Source: Alphaproteobacteria bacterium
GTDB taxonomy: Bacteria > Pseudomonadota > Alphaproteobacteria > Sphingomonadales > Emcibacteraceae
Assembly (NCBI GenBank): GCA_020446675.1
Contig: JAGREE010000010.1
Span: 51,122 to 115,121, forward strand
DNA: 64,000 nucleotides
Direction of reading: 5' to 3'
Positions within the stretch are counted from its first letter, which is position 1. Each line of letters starts with the position of its first letter. Below are positions 37,365-46,295 of the stretch, in pieces. Under the pieces are notes generated by a model that did no database searches, was not told the origin of the DNA, and saw only the letters and a program-made list of their open reading frames with translations. A program made the translations under genes and the position numbers.

Positions 37365-37901
37365 CTATAAATCATTAATTGTCATGTCCGGCCGCTTCCA
37401 CCATGGTATATCGGGGCCACCATAATTTGCTGTTGATATAGCTTTATCCGGATCACCCGTAAAAATTACGGTGTTGGTGGGCGTTTCTTCAATTTCTACA
37501 CGATTACAGCGCATGTCAATACCGTCACTTTTAAGAAAGGCATTGATTTTTGAGTAAAAACAGGCGGCGAGTATTTCCGTAGTAGGATCGCCAGGGGTAA
37601 TCAGCAGATGGGGCAGATTTTCAGGTTCATTTTTCTTAAAATATTCGAGCAGTGGATCATGATTGCTCAGCTGCATACTGTGATCAACCGCATCATCGAT
37701 CCAGTTATGCCAGGTGCTTTTTAAAGTGCTGAACCCGTTATTCATATTATGATTACCATCAAGTGGCATATCCGAATTGCTGATCAGATAAACTTTGACA
37801 TATTCGTTATGGCCATGCGGCACAAAACACTTGCTGTTTTTCAGATTAAACAGCCGGTGGCTCATGCAGTATCGTCGTGTAAAACAAATCTCAAACATCA
37901 T
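37365..37901 (-). CDS. 6-pyruvoyl-tetrahydropterin synthase / QueD family protein
   Basis: The 178-residue protein keeps the zinc-binding and catalytic pattern of the PTPS/QueD family: an N-terminal strand FTRRYCMSHRL, then KCFVPHGHNEYVKV with the Cys-x3-His-Gly-His signature. Family members convert dihydroneopterin triphosphate to carboxy- or pyruvoyl-tetrahydropterin. It is longer than typical QueD (about 120 residues). Neighbouring SDR suggests a pterin-cofactor role more than queuosine synthesis; no other queuosine gene is present. Confidence 0.8.
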   Translation of the reverse strand: MMFEICFTRRYCMSHRLFNLKNSKCFVPHGHNEYVKVYLISNSDMPLDGNHNMNNGFSTLKSTWHNWIDDAVDHSMQLSNHDPLLEYFKKNEPENLPHLLITPGDPTTEILAACFYSKINAFLKSDGIDMRCNRVEIEETPTNTVIFTGDPDKAISTANYGGPDIPWWKRPDMTINDL

Positions 37902-37934
37902 GATGCGCTTGATATAGAAGGAAAAGCAAAGAGT

Positions 37935-38627
37935 CTAGCTATTTCCCATACTATAGCCACCATTTTCAGTGATAATTATTTTGGCCTCTGACGGGTTTTT
38001 TTCTATTTTCTGCCGAAGTCTGTAAATATGGGTCTCTAACGTATGGGTGGTGACATTTGAATTATATCCCCATACTTCATTTAACATTTTTTCCCTCGAA
38101 ATGGTCGCCCCGTCAGCTCTTTTCAGAAATTTTAGGATAGCCGTTTCCTTTTCTGTTAGCCTGATTTTTTCTTCAGTATCCTTATCGGTCAGCGTTTTCT
38201 CCCCCGGTTTGAACATATAATGACCGATAGGATAGCTTGCATCTTCACTGATCAGATGCTGACGCAGGTGTGCTCGGATACGGGCAAGTAACACCCCGAA
38301 TTTAAAGGGTTTTGTCACATAATCATTCGCACCAGCATCAAGACCAAGTATGGTATCGGCTTCAGAAGCATTGGCGGTCAGCATAATAATGGGCGTGCTG
38401 ACACCGCTTTTTCGCATCATGCGGCAAACTTCCCGACCATCAATGTCCGGCATACCGACATCCAGAATGATAAGGTCAAAATCATTGGTCTTAACAGCAT
38501 CTAAGCCGCATTTGCCGTTATTGCACTGAACTGTCTTAAATTCTTCATGAAAGGACAGCTGCATCGCCAGATTTTCGCGAAGATCATCATCATCATCAAC
38601 AAGCAGTATGGTATAGGTATGGCTCAT
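37935..38627 (-). CDS. OmpR/PhoB-family response regulator (orphan)
   Basis: The 230 residues form a receiver domain with acidic pocket DDDDD at 11-15, phospho-acceptor Asp56 in LIILDVGMPDIDG, Thr84 and Lys106, and a C-terminal winged helix (LTEKETAILKFLKR, RTYRLRQKIE-type recognition: HIYRLRQKIEKNPSEAKII). No histidine kinase gene lies in the window. It is the first gene of a reverse run with the PTPS-like and SDR genes (33-nt gap) and is divergent from ribA, so one of these may be its target. Confidence 0.93.
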   Translation of the reverse strand: MSHTYTILLVDDDDDLRENLAMQLSFHEEFKTVQCNNGKCGLDAVKTNDFDLIILDVGMPDIDGREVCRMMRKSGVSTPIIMLTANASEADTILGLDAGANDYVTKPFKFGVLLARIRAHLRQHLISEDASYPIGHYMFKPGEKTLTDKDTEEKIRLTEKETAILKFLKRADGATISREKMLNEVWGYNSNVTTHTLETHIYRLRQKIEKNPSEAKIIITENGGYSMGNS

Positions 38628-38713
38628 GCGTCTTTCTCTGTTAAAACACTTAACTTAATATTATATAAGTCGTATAACCAATATCAAAATAAATAAAGGC
38701 AATTGAGAGCACA

Positions 38714-39823
38714 GTGGATAACAATTCCGTGATCAATCAGAAACTTATTTCCGTTGAACGTGCTGCGTCAGAATTACGGCGCGGCGGAAACATAATGATC
38801 ACGGATGGCGATCAGGCCCATATGATAACCTCTGCAGAACTAATCACTGATAACAGGATTGATAAATTTACGACCCTGTCAAATGATAACCCACTGGTCG
38901 GTCTGACCTATAATCGGGCCAATATCCTTAAAATTTCCCCGCGCTCAGGTGATGTTGCGCTTGTAAAAATCAAGGGATATATGGACAGTGGCGTTATTTC
39001 GTCAATGGCGGATCCCGCTGACGATCTGATAAATATTATGCAGGGACCATTTCAGGTATCCGACGTGCGGCCCGGCAAAATTCATGATGCCGGAATAAAG
39101 CTTTGTAAAATTGCAAAATTGCTGCCCGCTGCTGTTTTTAGCGGGCCGATTGAAAATTGGCGCGCGCTGGCTGAGCAAAATAATATTCTCTGTCTGGATG
39201 CGGACGATATTCTTAATCACACTATCCGTGAAGCTTTGTCCCTGAATATTATTACATCGGCAAAAGTCCCTCTTGCCGGGGCCGAAAATGCAACAATGGT
39301 GGCTTTTAGGCCCGATGACGGTGGCACCGAACATTTTGCCATTATCATTGGCGATCCAAAACGAGAGCAGGCGGTGCTCACCCGAATTCATTCTGAATGT
39401 TTTACGGGTGATTTGCTGGGTTCCCTTAAATGCGACTGCGGAGAACAGATGCGCGGTGCTATTAAATATATGAGCGATGAAGGTGGCGGCATTTTGCTCT
39501 ATCTTGCGCAGGAGGGACGTGGCATTGGCCTGATTAATAAACTGCGGGCATACCATCTTCAGGATCAGGGATTTGATACTGTGGATGCCAATGAACGTCT
39601 GGGATTTTTAAGTGACGAACGTATTTTCGAGCCAGCAGCGGAAATGCTTAAAAAAATGGGTTATGATAAAGTAAGGCTGCTGACTAATAATCCCGATAAA
39701 GTCGCCGGACTTGAAGCCTGCGGTATAAAAGTGACGGAAAGAGTACCCCACAAATTTCCGTCAAACACTCATAATGATCTTTATCTTAAGACAAAAAAGA
39801 AACGATCCGGCCACCTGCTTTAA
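38714..39823 (+). CDS. ribA: GTP cyclohydrolase II with an N-terminal degenerate RibB-like domain
   Basis: GTP cyclohydrolase II opens the imidazole ring of GTP as first step of riboflavin synthesis. The C-terminal half (about residues 195-360) has the zinc and catalytic signature HSECFTGDLLGSLKCDCGEQ and LYLAQEGRGIGL. The N-terminal half resembles DHBP synthase in size and outline (VERAASELRRGGNIMITDGD) but lacks the DDEDRENE metal motif, so that activity is probably absent. The start is GTG, preceded by GAGAGCACA. It is divergent from the response regulator and converges on the DMT gene with 4 nt overlap. Confidence 0.9.
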   Translation: MDNNSVINQKLISVERAASELRRGGNIMITDGDQAHMITSAELITDNRIDKFTTLSNDNPLVGLTYNRANILKISPRSGDVALVKIKGYMDSGVISSMADPADDLINIMQGPFQVSDVRPGKIHDAGIKLCKIAKLLPAAVFSGPIENWRALAEQNNILCLDADDILNHTIREALSLNIITSAKVPLAGAENATMVAFRPDDGGTEHFAIIIGDPKREQAVLTRIHSECFTGDLLGSLKCDCGEQMRGAIKYMSDEGGGILLYLAQEGRGIGLINKLRAYHLQDQGFDTVDANERLGFLSDERIFEPAAEMLKKMGYDKVRLLTNNPDKVAGLEACGIKVTERVPHKFPSNTHNDLYLKTKKKRSGHLL

Positions 39824-40683
39824 CCAATACCGATCAGAATAAAACCAGCTGCGGAGAGTAAAAAGCCGAGTTTTTGGTTCAAATTAAGCCGCTCCCCAAA
39901 AAACAGATAAGACATGAGAAGCAAAAAGAACATGTCTAGAGAAAAAATGGTCACGACAATGCTGCCTGGTCCGCTTTTTAGCGCATTGACATAAAAATAA
40001 AGCCCGGCATAGGATACCGTACCGGTAAAACCGCCAACCACCATTACTTTTACTTTAGATACTTTTCCGGACCAGGGATTTTTATTTTTTCTAATAATGC
40101 TTATCATAAAAAAGAGGGCACAATAGCCGTAAGCCAGTGTTAAAATCACAGGACTCGACAGACCCATTTCATTGGCCACCTTAAGACCACCATTTCGAAA
40201 AGCGATTAAAACCATACAGACCAACATGATTAGAAACCACGCTCGGTTTGCCGGTCTTCTGTTTTTCCCTAAATTGAGATTAACCACCACCATCGCCGCC
40301 AGGAAAGACCCAATCCCCAAAAACTCGATAGGCCCGAGAATTTCCCCATAATAAAGGGCAGAAATCAGAATAACGATAATGATATTGGCTTTGGCAAAGG
40401 CGGCAGAAAGTCCTGCTGGCCCACGGCGAAGACCATGCGAAAAAGCAAAATTACCGCCCGCTGAACCAAGCCCGACCAACAAGGCCATAAAATGGTAGAT
40501 TAAATTTTTAGCCACTCCGATTTCATCAAAACCCTCTACAAGGAAGCAGAGCGCCCCAACCGAATAAAGCCCGGCAAAATAATAGACCTCATCCCCATTA
40601 TTATGGGCATTCCATTTAAAAAGAAGCCCGCCGATCCCGAACATAAGAGCACCGAGCAGGGCTTCAATTATATAAAATTCCAC
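39820..40683 (-). CDS. DMT-superfamily (EamA-type) transporter
   Basis: The 287-residue membrane protein has about ten hydrophobic segments in two similar halves, the EamA layout; glycine-rich helices such as LLVGLGSAGGNFAFS and a short basic loop near the middle fit. Substrate is unknown. It starts 6 nt after the fdsA stop on the same strand, so it looks like the last gene of the formaldehyde/formate operon. Amino acids, nucleotide sugars and metabolites are all known substrates of this superfamily. Confidence 0.8.
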   Translation of the reverse strand: MEFYIIEALLGALMFGIGGLLFKWNAHNNGDEVYYFAGLYSVGALCFLVEGFDEIGVAKNLIYHFMALLVGLGSAGGNFAFSHGLRRGPAGLSAAFAKANIIIVILISALYYGEILGPIEFLGIGSFLAAMVVVNLNLGKNRRPANRAWFLIMLVCMVLIAFRNGGLKVANEMGLSSPVILTLAYGYCALFFMISIIRKNKNPWSGKVSKVKVMVVGGFTGTVSYAGLYFYVNALKSGPGSIVVTIFSLDMFFLLLMSYLFFGERLNLNQKLGFLLSAAGFILIGIG

Positions 40684-40689
40684 TTCTGT

Positions 40690-43494
40690 CTATTCCGCAA
40701 TATGTCGGGTGGCGGTAGAAAATTCATCAAATTCTTCCTGCCAGTCCGATTTATGATTGCTTCGATGAACCTGTACTGCGGTTACCTTATATTCCGGACA
40801 GGATGTCGCCCAGTCTGAATTATCGGTGGTTACAATATTGGCGCCCGATTCCGGCATATGAAATGTGGTATAAACCACACCTGGCTGCATAAGCTCTGTT
40901 ACCTTTGCCTCTAATACTGTATTCCCCATACGGCTTTCGATCATCACCATATCACCATCAATAATTCCCCGCAGCTCAGCATCATGCGGGTGGATATCAA
41001 GTGTATCTTTATCATGCCAGATATTATTTTTGGTTCTTCTGGTTTGTGCCCCCACATTATACTGACTTAAAATCCGCCCTGTGGTCAGGATCAACGGGAA
41101 CCGCCTGCTGGTACGCTCAGTGGTCGGGACATATTCCGTAACGATAAAGTTGCCTTTACCGCGGACAAATTCACCAATATGCATGATTGGCGTGCCTTCA
41201 GGGGCCTTTTCATTGCAGGGCCACTGGATAGATCCTTTTTCATCAAGATATTTAAAACTGACATTGGTAAATGTCGGGGTGAGGCGGGCAATTTCATCCA
41301 TAATTTCAGACGCCTGATTATAATGCATATCATACCCCATTGCCCGGCCAAGCCGACAGGCAATTTCCCATTCATCCATACCGTTCAGCGGTGCCATAAC
41401 GGGACGGACCCGGCTGATCCGACGTTCGGCATTGATAAAGGTGCCATCTTTTTCAAGAAATGATGTGCCAGGGAAAAACACATGGGCGAACCTCGCGGTT
41501 TCATTCAGGAATAAATCCTGAACTATCAGCAAATCAAGCGCAGAAAGCGCCGCTTCCACATGGTGGGTATTGGGGTCAGACTGGGCAACATCCTCGCCCT
41601 GGATATACATGGCTTTATATTTACCCTCAACCGCCGCATCAAACATATTGGGAATACGGTATCCGGGAACCGGATCAAGCGCCACACCCCAATCTTTTTC
41701 AAAAGTTGTCCGGACCGCATCGTCACTAACCGGACGGTATCCCGGAAGCTCATGCGGAAATGAGCCCATATCACAGGAACCCTGAACATTATTTTGCCCC
41801 CGAAGTGGATTAATTCCAACACCACTTGCCCCGATATTTCCCGTCGCCATCGCCAAATTGGCCATACCGATCACCATGGTTGATCCTTGTGAATGTTCCG
41901 TAACACCAAGACCGTAATAAATGGCTGCTTTACCGCCCGTGGCATAAAGTCGTGCGGCCGCACGGATATCCTCTGCTGGAACACCTGTATATTTTTCAAC
42001 AGCTTCCGGGCTATTGACTGGGTCAATGATAAAGTTGTGCCAGTCTTCAAAGGCTTCTTTATCACAGCGCGCATCAATATAATCCTGATCCATCAGCCCT
42101 TCGGTCATCACCACATGCGCGAGTGCATTGATCATCGCAACATTGGTGCCGGGCAACAGCGGCAAATGATAATCCGCTTTTATATGGGGTGATTTGACAA
42201 GGCCTGTTTTGCGGGGATCAATAACGATAAGTTTTGCCCCCATACGAAGTCGTCTTTTCATCTGACTGGCAAAAACCGGATGGGCGTCTGGTGGATTGGC
42301 CCCGATTACCATAATCACATCGGCATCCATAACACTGTCGAACGTCTGGGTCCCGGCTGAGGTGCCTAATGTTACCTTAAGACCATATCCGGTCGGGGAA
42401 TGGCAAACACGCGCACAGGTATCCACATTATTATTCTGGAACGCCGCACGGATCAGCTTCTGAACCACAAAGACTTCTTCATTGGTGCAGCGCGATGAAG
42501 TAATGCCACCAATTGATTTTCGGCCATGCTGCTTTTGAATATCCATTAACCGATTTGCGGCATAGTCTATGGCTTCGTCCCAGCCAACTTTTTTCCAGGG
42601 ATCCGTAATTTTCTCACGGATCATCGGACTTAGAATCCTGTCTTCGTGAATGGCATAATCCCAGGCAAACCGCCCTTTGACGCAGGAATGCCCATGATTG
42701 GCCTGCCCATCTTTCCAGGGCATCATCCGGACAACTTTGTCGTCCTTAAGTTCCGCCTTAAAACCGCAGCCAACCCCGCAATAGGCACAGGTGGTAATCA
42801 CACTGTGATCCGGTTTTCCGATTTCAGCCGTCCTTTTTTCAAACAGACTGTCTGTCGGGCATGCCTGAACACAGGCACCGCAGGATACACAATCAGATTC
42901 AAGAAAGGACTGATTGGTTCCTGCTGAAATTTTACTGTCAAACCCACGTCCATCAATGGTCAGGGCAAATGTTCCCTGCACCTCTTCGCAGGCCCGAACG
43001 CAACGCGCACATAAAATACATTTTGCAGGATCAAAACTGAAATATGGATTGCTGTCATCAATAATTGATTTCAGATGATTGTGACCGGCTTTGCCATAGC
43101 GGTTATCTTTTAGGCCGACAAGCCTTGCCATATCATGCATCGGGCTGTCTTCATCAGGATGATCGGATAAATAAAGCTCCATAATGCCCCGGCGGATTTT
43201 TGTCAGTCTGTCCGAAGTCGTCTTAACCGACATATCCTGTGTGACCGGTGTGGTACAGGAGGCCGGTGTGCCCCGCATCCCATCAATTTCCACAAGGCAC
43301 AAACGGCAGGAACCATATTCTTTCATACAGTCACTGGCACACAGACTGGGAATTTCACAGTCAATTTCACGGGCCGCTCGCATGACCGATGTGCCCGCCG
43401 GCACCGTTACCTTTTTGCCGTCAATGGATAATTCAACAGATTTTTCCGATTTCTTCACCGGTGTCCCGTAATCTTTTTCAATAATCAGGGTCAT
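40690..43494 (-). CDS. fdsA: NAD-dependent formate dehydrogenase, molybdenum/tungsten subunit
   Basis: The alpha subunit oxidises formate at a bis-MGD metal centre. The 934 residues include a plant-type [2Fe-2S] site (Cys52, 63, 66, 80), two [4Fe-4S] clusters (Cys159-162-165-169 and 202-205-208-212), another cluster at 236-239-243-271, and Cys364 in ARVCHSPTG as metal ligand (cysteine, not selenocysteine). The usual His-x3-Cys-x2-Cys cluster after the first domain is missing: the site reads SDHPDEDSPMH. It is soluble-type (no signal). The fdsC and fdsD genes known elsewhere are not present. Confidence 0.95.
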   Translation of the reverse strand: MTLIIEKDYGTPVKKSEKSVELSIDGKKVTVPAGTSVMRAAREIDCEIPSLCASDCMKEYGSCRLCLVEIDGMRGTPASCTTPVTQDMSVKTTSDRLTKIRRGIMELYLSDHPDEDSPMHDMARLVGLKDNRYGKAGHNHLKSIIDDSNPYFSFDPAKCILCARCVRACEEVQGTFALTIDGRGFDSKISAGTNQSFLESDCVSCGACVQACPTDSLFEKRTAEIGKPDHSVITTCAYCGVGCGFKAELKDDKVVRMMPWKDGQANHGHSCVKGRFAWDYAIHEDRILSPMIREKITDPWKKVGWDEAIDYAANRLMDIQKQHGRKSIGGITSSRCTNEEVFVVQKLIRAAFQNNNVDTCARVCHSPTGYGLKVTLGTSAGTQTFDSVMDADVIMVIGANPPDAHPVFASQMKRRLRMGAKLIVIDPRKTGLVKSPHIKADYHLPLLPGTNVAMINALAHVVMTEGLMDQDYIDARCDKEAFEDWHNFIIDPVNSPEAVEKYTGVPAEDIRAAARLYATGGKAAIYYGLGVTEHSQGSTMVIGMANLAMATGNIGASGVGINPLRGQNNVQGSCDMGSFPHELPGYRPVSDDAVRTTFEKDWGVALDPVPGYRIPNMFDAAVEGKYKAMYIQGEDVAQSDPNTHHVEAALSALDLLIVQDLFLNETARFAHVFFPGTSFLEKDGTFINAERRISRVRPVMAPLNGMDEWEIACRLGRAMGYDMHYNQASEIMDEIARLTPTFTNVSFKYLDEKGSIQWPCNEKAPEGTPIMHIGEFVRGKGNFIVTEYVPTTERTSRRFPLILTTGRILSQYNVGAQTRRTKNNIWHDKDTLDIHPHDAELRGIIDGDMVMIESRMGNTVLEAKVTELMQPGVVYTTFHMPESGANIVTTDNSDWATSCPEYKVTAVQVHRSNHKSDWQEEFDEFSTATRHIAE

Positions 43495-43495
43495 A

Positions 43496-44992
43496 TCATT
43501 TATCCTTAAAATCCTCCGGCCAGTATTTCATCGCCGACTTGACCGGAATCGGTGTCATCCCACCCATAGCACATAATGATGAAGTGTCCATTAATTCACA
43601 TAGCTCTTCAACCAATTCATAATTACCCGCTTCAATCTGTTCCACACCACGAATTGAGCCTATTCTACAAGGTGTACATTTGCCACAACTTTCAATCATA
43701 CAGAATTCAAAGGCGAATTTTGCCTGGGCTTTCATGTCCGCCGTTTCGTCAAAGACAACTATTCCGCCATGTCCTAGCACAGCACCTGCCTTGGAAAAGG
43801 CCTCATATTCAAGGGGCAAATCAAAGTTGTCTGGGGTAAGATACGCGCCAAGAGGACCGCCCACCTGAACGGCTTTAATCGGTTTCCCGCTATAGGTGCC
43901 ACCGCCGAATTTATTAATCATATCATCAAGGGTTATGCCAAATGCCTTTTCCACTAGACCACCACGCCTGATATTGCCAGCAAGTTGAAAGGCTATTGTA
44001 CCACGGGAACGGCCAATTCCGAAATCTTTGTAATATTCGCCGCCACGGGCCAGAATAATTGGTACACTGGCCAGTGAAATGACATTATTGATCACTGTCG
44101 GTTTGCCGAATAACCCTTCGTGAGCCGGCAGGGGTGGTTTGGCCCGAACCATACCGCGTTTTCCCTCAAGGCTTTCCAGCATGGCCGTTTCTTCGCCGCA
44201 AACGTAGGACCCCGCACCAATTCGCACTTCAATATCAAAGGTCTTGCCGCTGCCACAGATATCATCGCCTAAGAAATTGTGCTCATTTAAGATACTGATC
44301 GCACCGTTCAGTATTTCTTTACAAAGCGGATATTCACTTCTTAAATATATATACCCCTTGGTCGCGCCGACGGCGATCCCGGCAATGATCATGCCCTCCA
44401 TCAGACAAAATGGATCACTTTCCATCAAAATTCGGTCAGAAAATGTACCACTGTCGCCTTCATCGGCATTACAACAAATATATTTCTGGTCCGCTTTTGT
44501 TTCATAAACGGTATTCCATTTAATGCCAGTGGGAAAAGCCGCACCCCCACGACCACGCAGACCTGACGTCATGACGTCATCGATAATTTCCTGTCCGGAC
44601 AACTTTAATGCCCTTGAAAGCCCTTCAAATCCGCCATTTTTAATATAGTCGTCTATTGAAAGCGGGTCTATAAGCCCACAGCGGGAAAAGGTCAGTCGTT
44701 CCTGGTTTTTTAAATATTCAATATCCTTGGTGAGTCCCTGGCAAAGTTCATGGTTGGCGCCATCAAGAAATCCAGCCTGGTATAAACTATCAACGTCTGA
44801 AACCGTCACGGGGCCATAGGCAACCCGTCCCCGTTCCGTTTCCACTTCGACCAACGGCTCAAGATAGGTCATGCCCCAGGTACCGTTTCTGATTACATTA
44901 ACCTCTGCTGGCAGGGCCGCAATGGCTTTGGCAACATCATCAGCCCCCATAGACAGGGATGCCGTATCGCGCGGAACATATATATTTTTCAT
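43496..44992 (-). CDS. fdsB: NAD-dependent formate dehydrogenase, FMN/NAD subunit
   Basis: The beta subunit passes electrons from the iron-sulfur chain to NAD+, as NuoF does. The 498 residues have an N-terminal thioredoxin-like part, the FMN/NAD loop GLRGRGGAAFPTGIKW at 144-159, and the cluster motif ESCGKCTPCRIGS (about 434-446) completed by Cys in SSLCAMGG. ATG overlaps the fdsG stop (4 nt), and the stop is 1 nt before fdsA, so the three subunits are tightly coupled. Confidence 0.95.
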   Translation of the reverse strand: MKNIYVPRDTASLSMGADDVAKAIAALPAEVNVIRNGTWGMTYLEPLVEVETERGRVAYGPVTVSDVDSLYQAGFLDGANHELCQGLTKDIEYLKNQERLTFSRCGLIDPLSIDDYIKNGGFEGLSRALKLSGQEIIDDVMTSGLRGRGGAAFPTGIKWNTVYETKADQKYICCNADEGDSGTFSDRILMESDPFCLMEGMIIAGIAVGATKGYIYLRSEYPLCKEILNGAISILNEHNFLGDDICGSGKTFDIEVRIGAGSYVCGEETAMLESLEGKRGMVRAKPPLPAHEGLFGKPTVINNVISLASVPIILARGGEYYKDFGIGRSRGTIAFQLAGNIRRGGLVEKAFGITLDDMINKFGGGTYSGKPIKAVQVGGPLGAYLTPDNFDLPLEYEAFSKAGAVLGHGGIVVFDETADMKAQAKFAFEFCMIESCGKCTPCRIGSIRGVEQIEAGNYELVEELCELMDTSSLCAMGGMTPIPVKSAMKYWPEDFKDK

Positions 44993-45444
44993 TGTTGCCC
45001 CTCCGGTTTTAACAACTTTTCAAAGTTGTCTTTGCTGGCCCGCGGGTATAATTTTCCATTTATTTCTATATTGGGAGATAAAGCACAATTGCCAAAGCAA
45101 TAAACCGCTTCAAGACTGTACTCATCATTATTTTCACCAACATCAAGCCCGAGTAATGCTTTTACCTGCTCTGTTAATTGTCGGCTTCCCATGGCCTGAC
45201 AGGACTCCGCCTGACAAATGCGGACAATAGTTCGCCCGCCGGGAGCGGTTTTAAAATCATGATAATAGCTTATTACGCCGTGAACTTCGGCCCTGGAAAT
45301 ATTAAAGCCCTCGGCCATTATATCCACAGTTTCTTTTGGCACATAGCCAAAAACATGCTGCAAAGCATGCAGGCATTCCAGCAATCCACCCTGAATGTTT
45401 ATATAACGGCCAATAATTTCTTTTGCTTCGTCCAAGTCAGTCAT
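44989..45444 (-). CDS. fdsG: NAD-dependent formate dehydrogenase, NuoE-like subunit
   Basis: The gamma subunit carries a [2Fe-2S] cluster. The 151-residue chain has the NuoE pattern with cysteines at 77, 82, 116 and 120 (RICQAESCQA, YCFGNCALSPN). It lies 12 nt after fghA and overlaps fdsB by 4 nt. Length is normal for FdsG. Confidence 0.94.
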   Translation of the reverse strand: MTDLDEAKEIIGRYINIQGGLLECLHALQHVFGYVPKETVDIMAEGFNISRAEVHGVISYYHDFKTAPGGRTIVRICQAESCQAMGSRQLTEQVKALLGLDVGENNDEYSLEAVYCFGNCALSPNIEINGKLYPRASKDNFEKLLKPEGQQ

Positions 45445-45456
45445 CTGACTTTCCTA

Positions 45457-46293
45457 TCATAAAATTGCGGCATGATGCCTTAAATGATCGTCCATAAAGG
45501 TTGAAATAAAGAAATATCCATGATCATAGCCTTCATGACGTCTTAAATTAAGTTTCTGGTTCATTTCCTTACAGGCAGTCTCAAATTTTTCCTGCATAAG
45601 TTGGCTTTCAAGAAATGGGTCATTAAGCCCCTGATCAATAAGGATTTCCGAACTTTCCACCACGACATGCCCCGCTTTTAGTAATGCGCAGGCATCATAA
45701 TTGGCCCAACTTTCCTGATCATCCCCAAGATATTTGCCAAACGCTTTCTGGCCCCACGGACAATTCATTGGATTGACAATCGGCGCAAAGGCAGAAACCG
45801 ACTTAAATTTATCTCTGTTTTTAAGATAGATTGTCAACGCGCCATGTCCCCCCATTGAATGACCAAAAATACCGATACGTTCCGGATCAACCGGAAACCC
45901 ACTCGTAATTAGATCAAATAATTCATCTGTAATATAACTATACATATTATAATGCTCACACCAGGGGTCCTGGGTGGCATCAAGATAAAATCCTGCCCCT
46001 TTCCCAAAATCCCATCCATCCTCATCGGGAACATGATCCCCGCGCGGTGAAGTATCCGGCGCAATAAGAATTAACCCCAATTGCGCCGCCAGTCTGTAAG
46101 CCCCGGCCTTGGTGGTAAAGTTGTCTTCTGTACAGGTAAGACCCGCCAGATAAAAGAGTGCCGGGCATTTTCCCTCAGCCGCCTGGGGTGGCAAAAACAC
46201 GGAAAAATTCATGTCACAACCAACCGTAATTGCCTTATGGCTGTAATAGCCAACTTTTCCACCAAAACAAAAATGTTCAGATTTAAGATCCAT
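45457..46293 (-). CDS. fghA: S-formylglutathione hydrolase
   Basis: The esterase releases formate and glutathione from S-formylglutathione. The 278 residues carry the nucleophile Ser146 in GIFGHSMGGHGAL, the early oxyanion part YLAGLTCTEDNF, and a C-terminal HEGYDHGYFFI with the catalytic histidine. It is 2 nt after the dehydrogenase gene and 12 nt before fdsG. Confidence 0.96.
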   Translation of the reverse strand: MDLKSEHFCFGGKVGYYSHKAITVGCDMNFSVFLPPQAAEGKCPALFYLAGLTCTEDNFTTKAGAYRLAAQLGLILIAPDTSPRGDHVPDEDGWDFGKGAGFYLDATQDPWCEHYNMYSYITDELFDLITSGFPVDPERIGIFGHSMGGHGALTIYLKNRDKFKSVSAFAPIVNPMNCPWGQKAFGKYLGDDQESWANYDACALLKAGHVVVESSEILIDQGLNDPFLESQLMQEKFETACKEMNQKLNLRRHEGYDHGYFFISTFMDDHLRHHAAIL

Positions 46294-46295
46294 AT

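Noticed and set aside
39002..39556. 184-aa reverse reading frame inside ribA
   Set aside because: It is fully antisense to a conserved enzyme, has no RBS and no recognisable protein pattern.
42394..42420. Selenocysteine at the formate dehydrogenase active site
   Set aside because: The active-site codon is TGT (cysteine) in ARVCHSPTG; there is no in-frame TGA.
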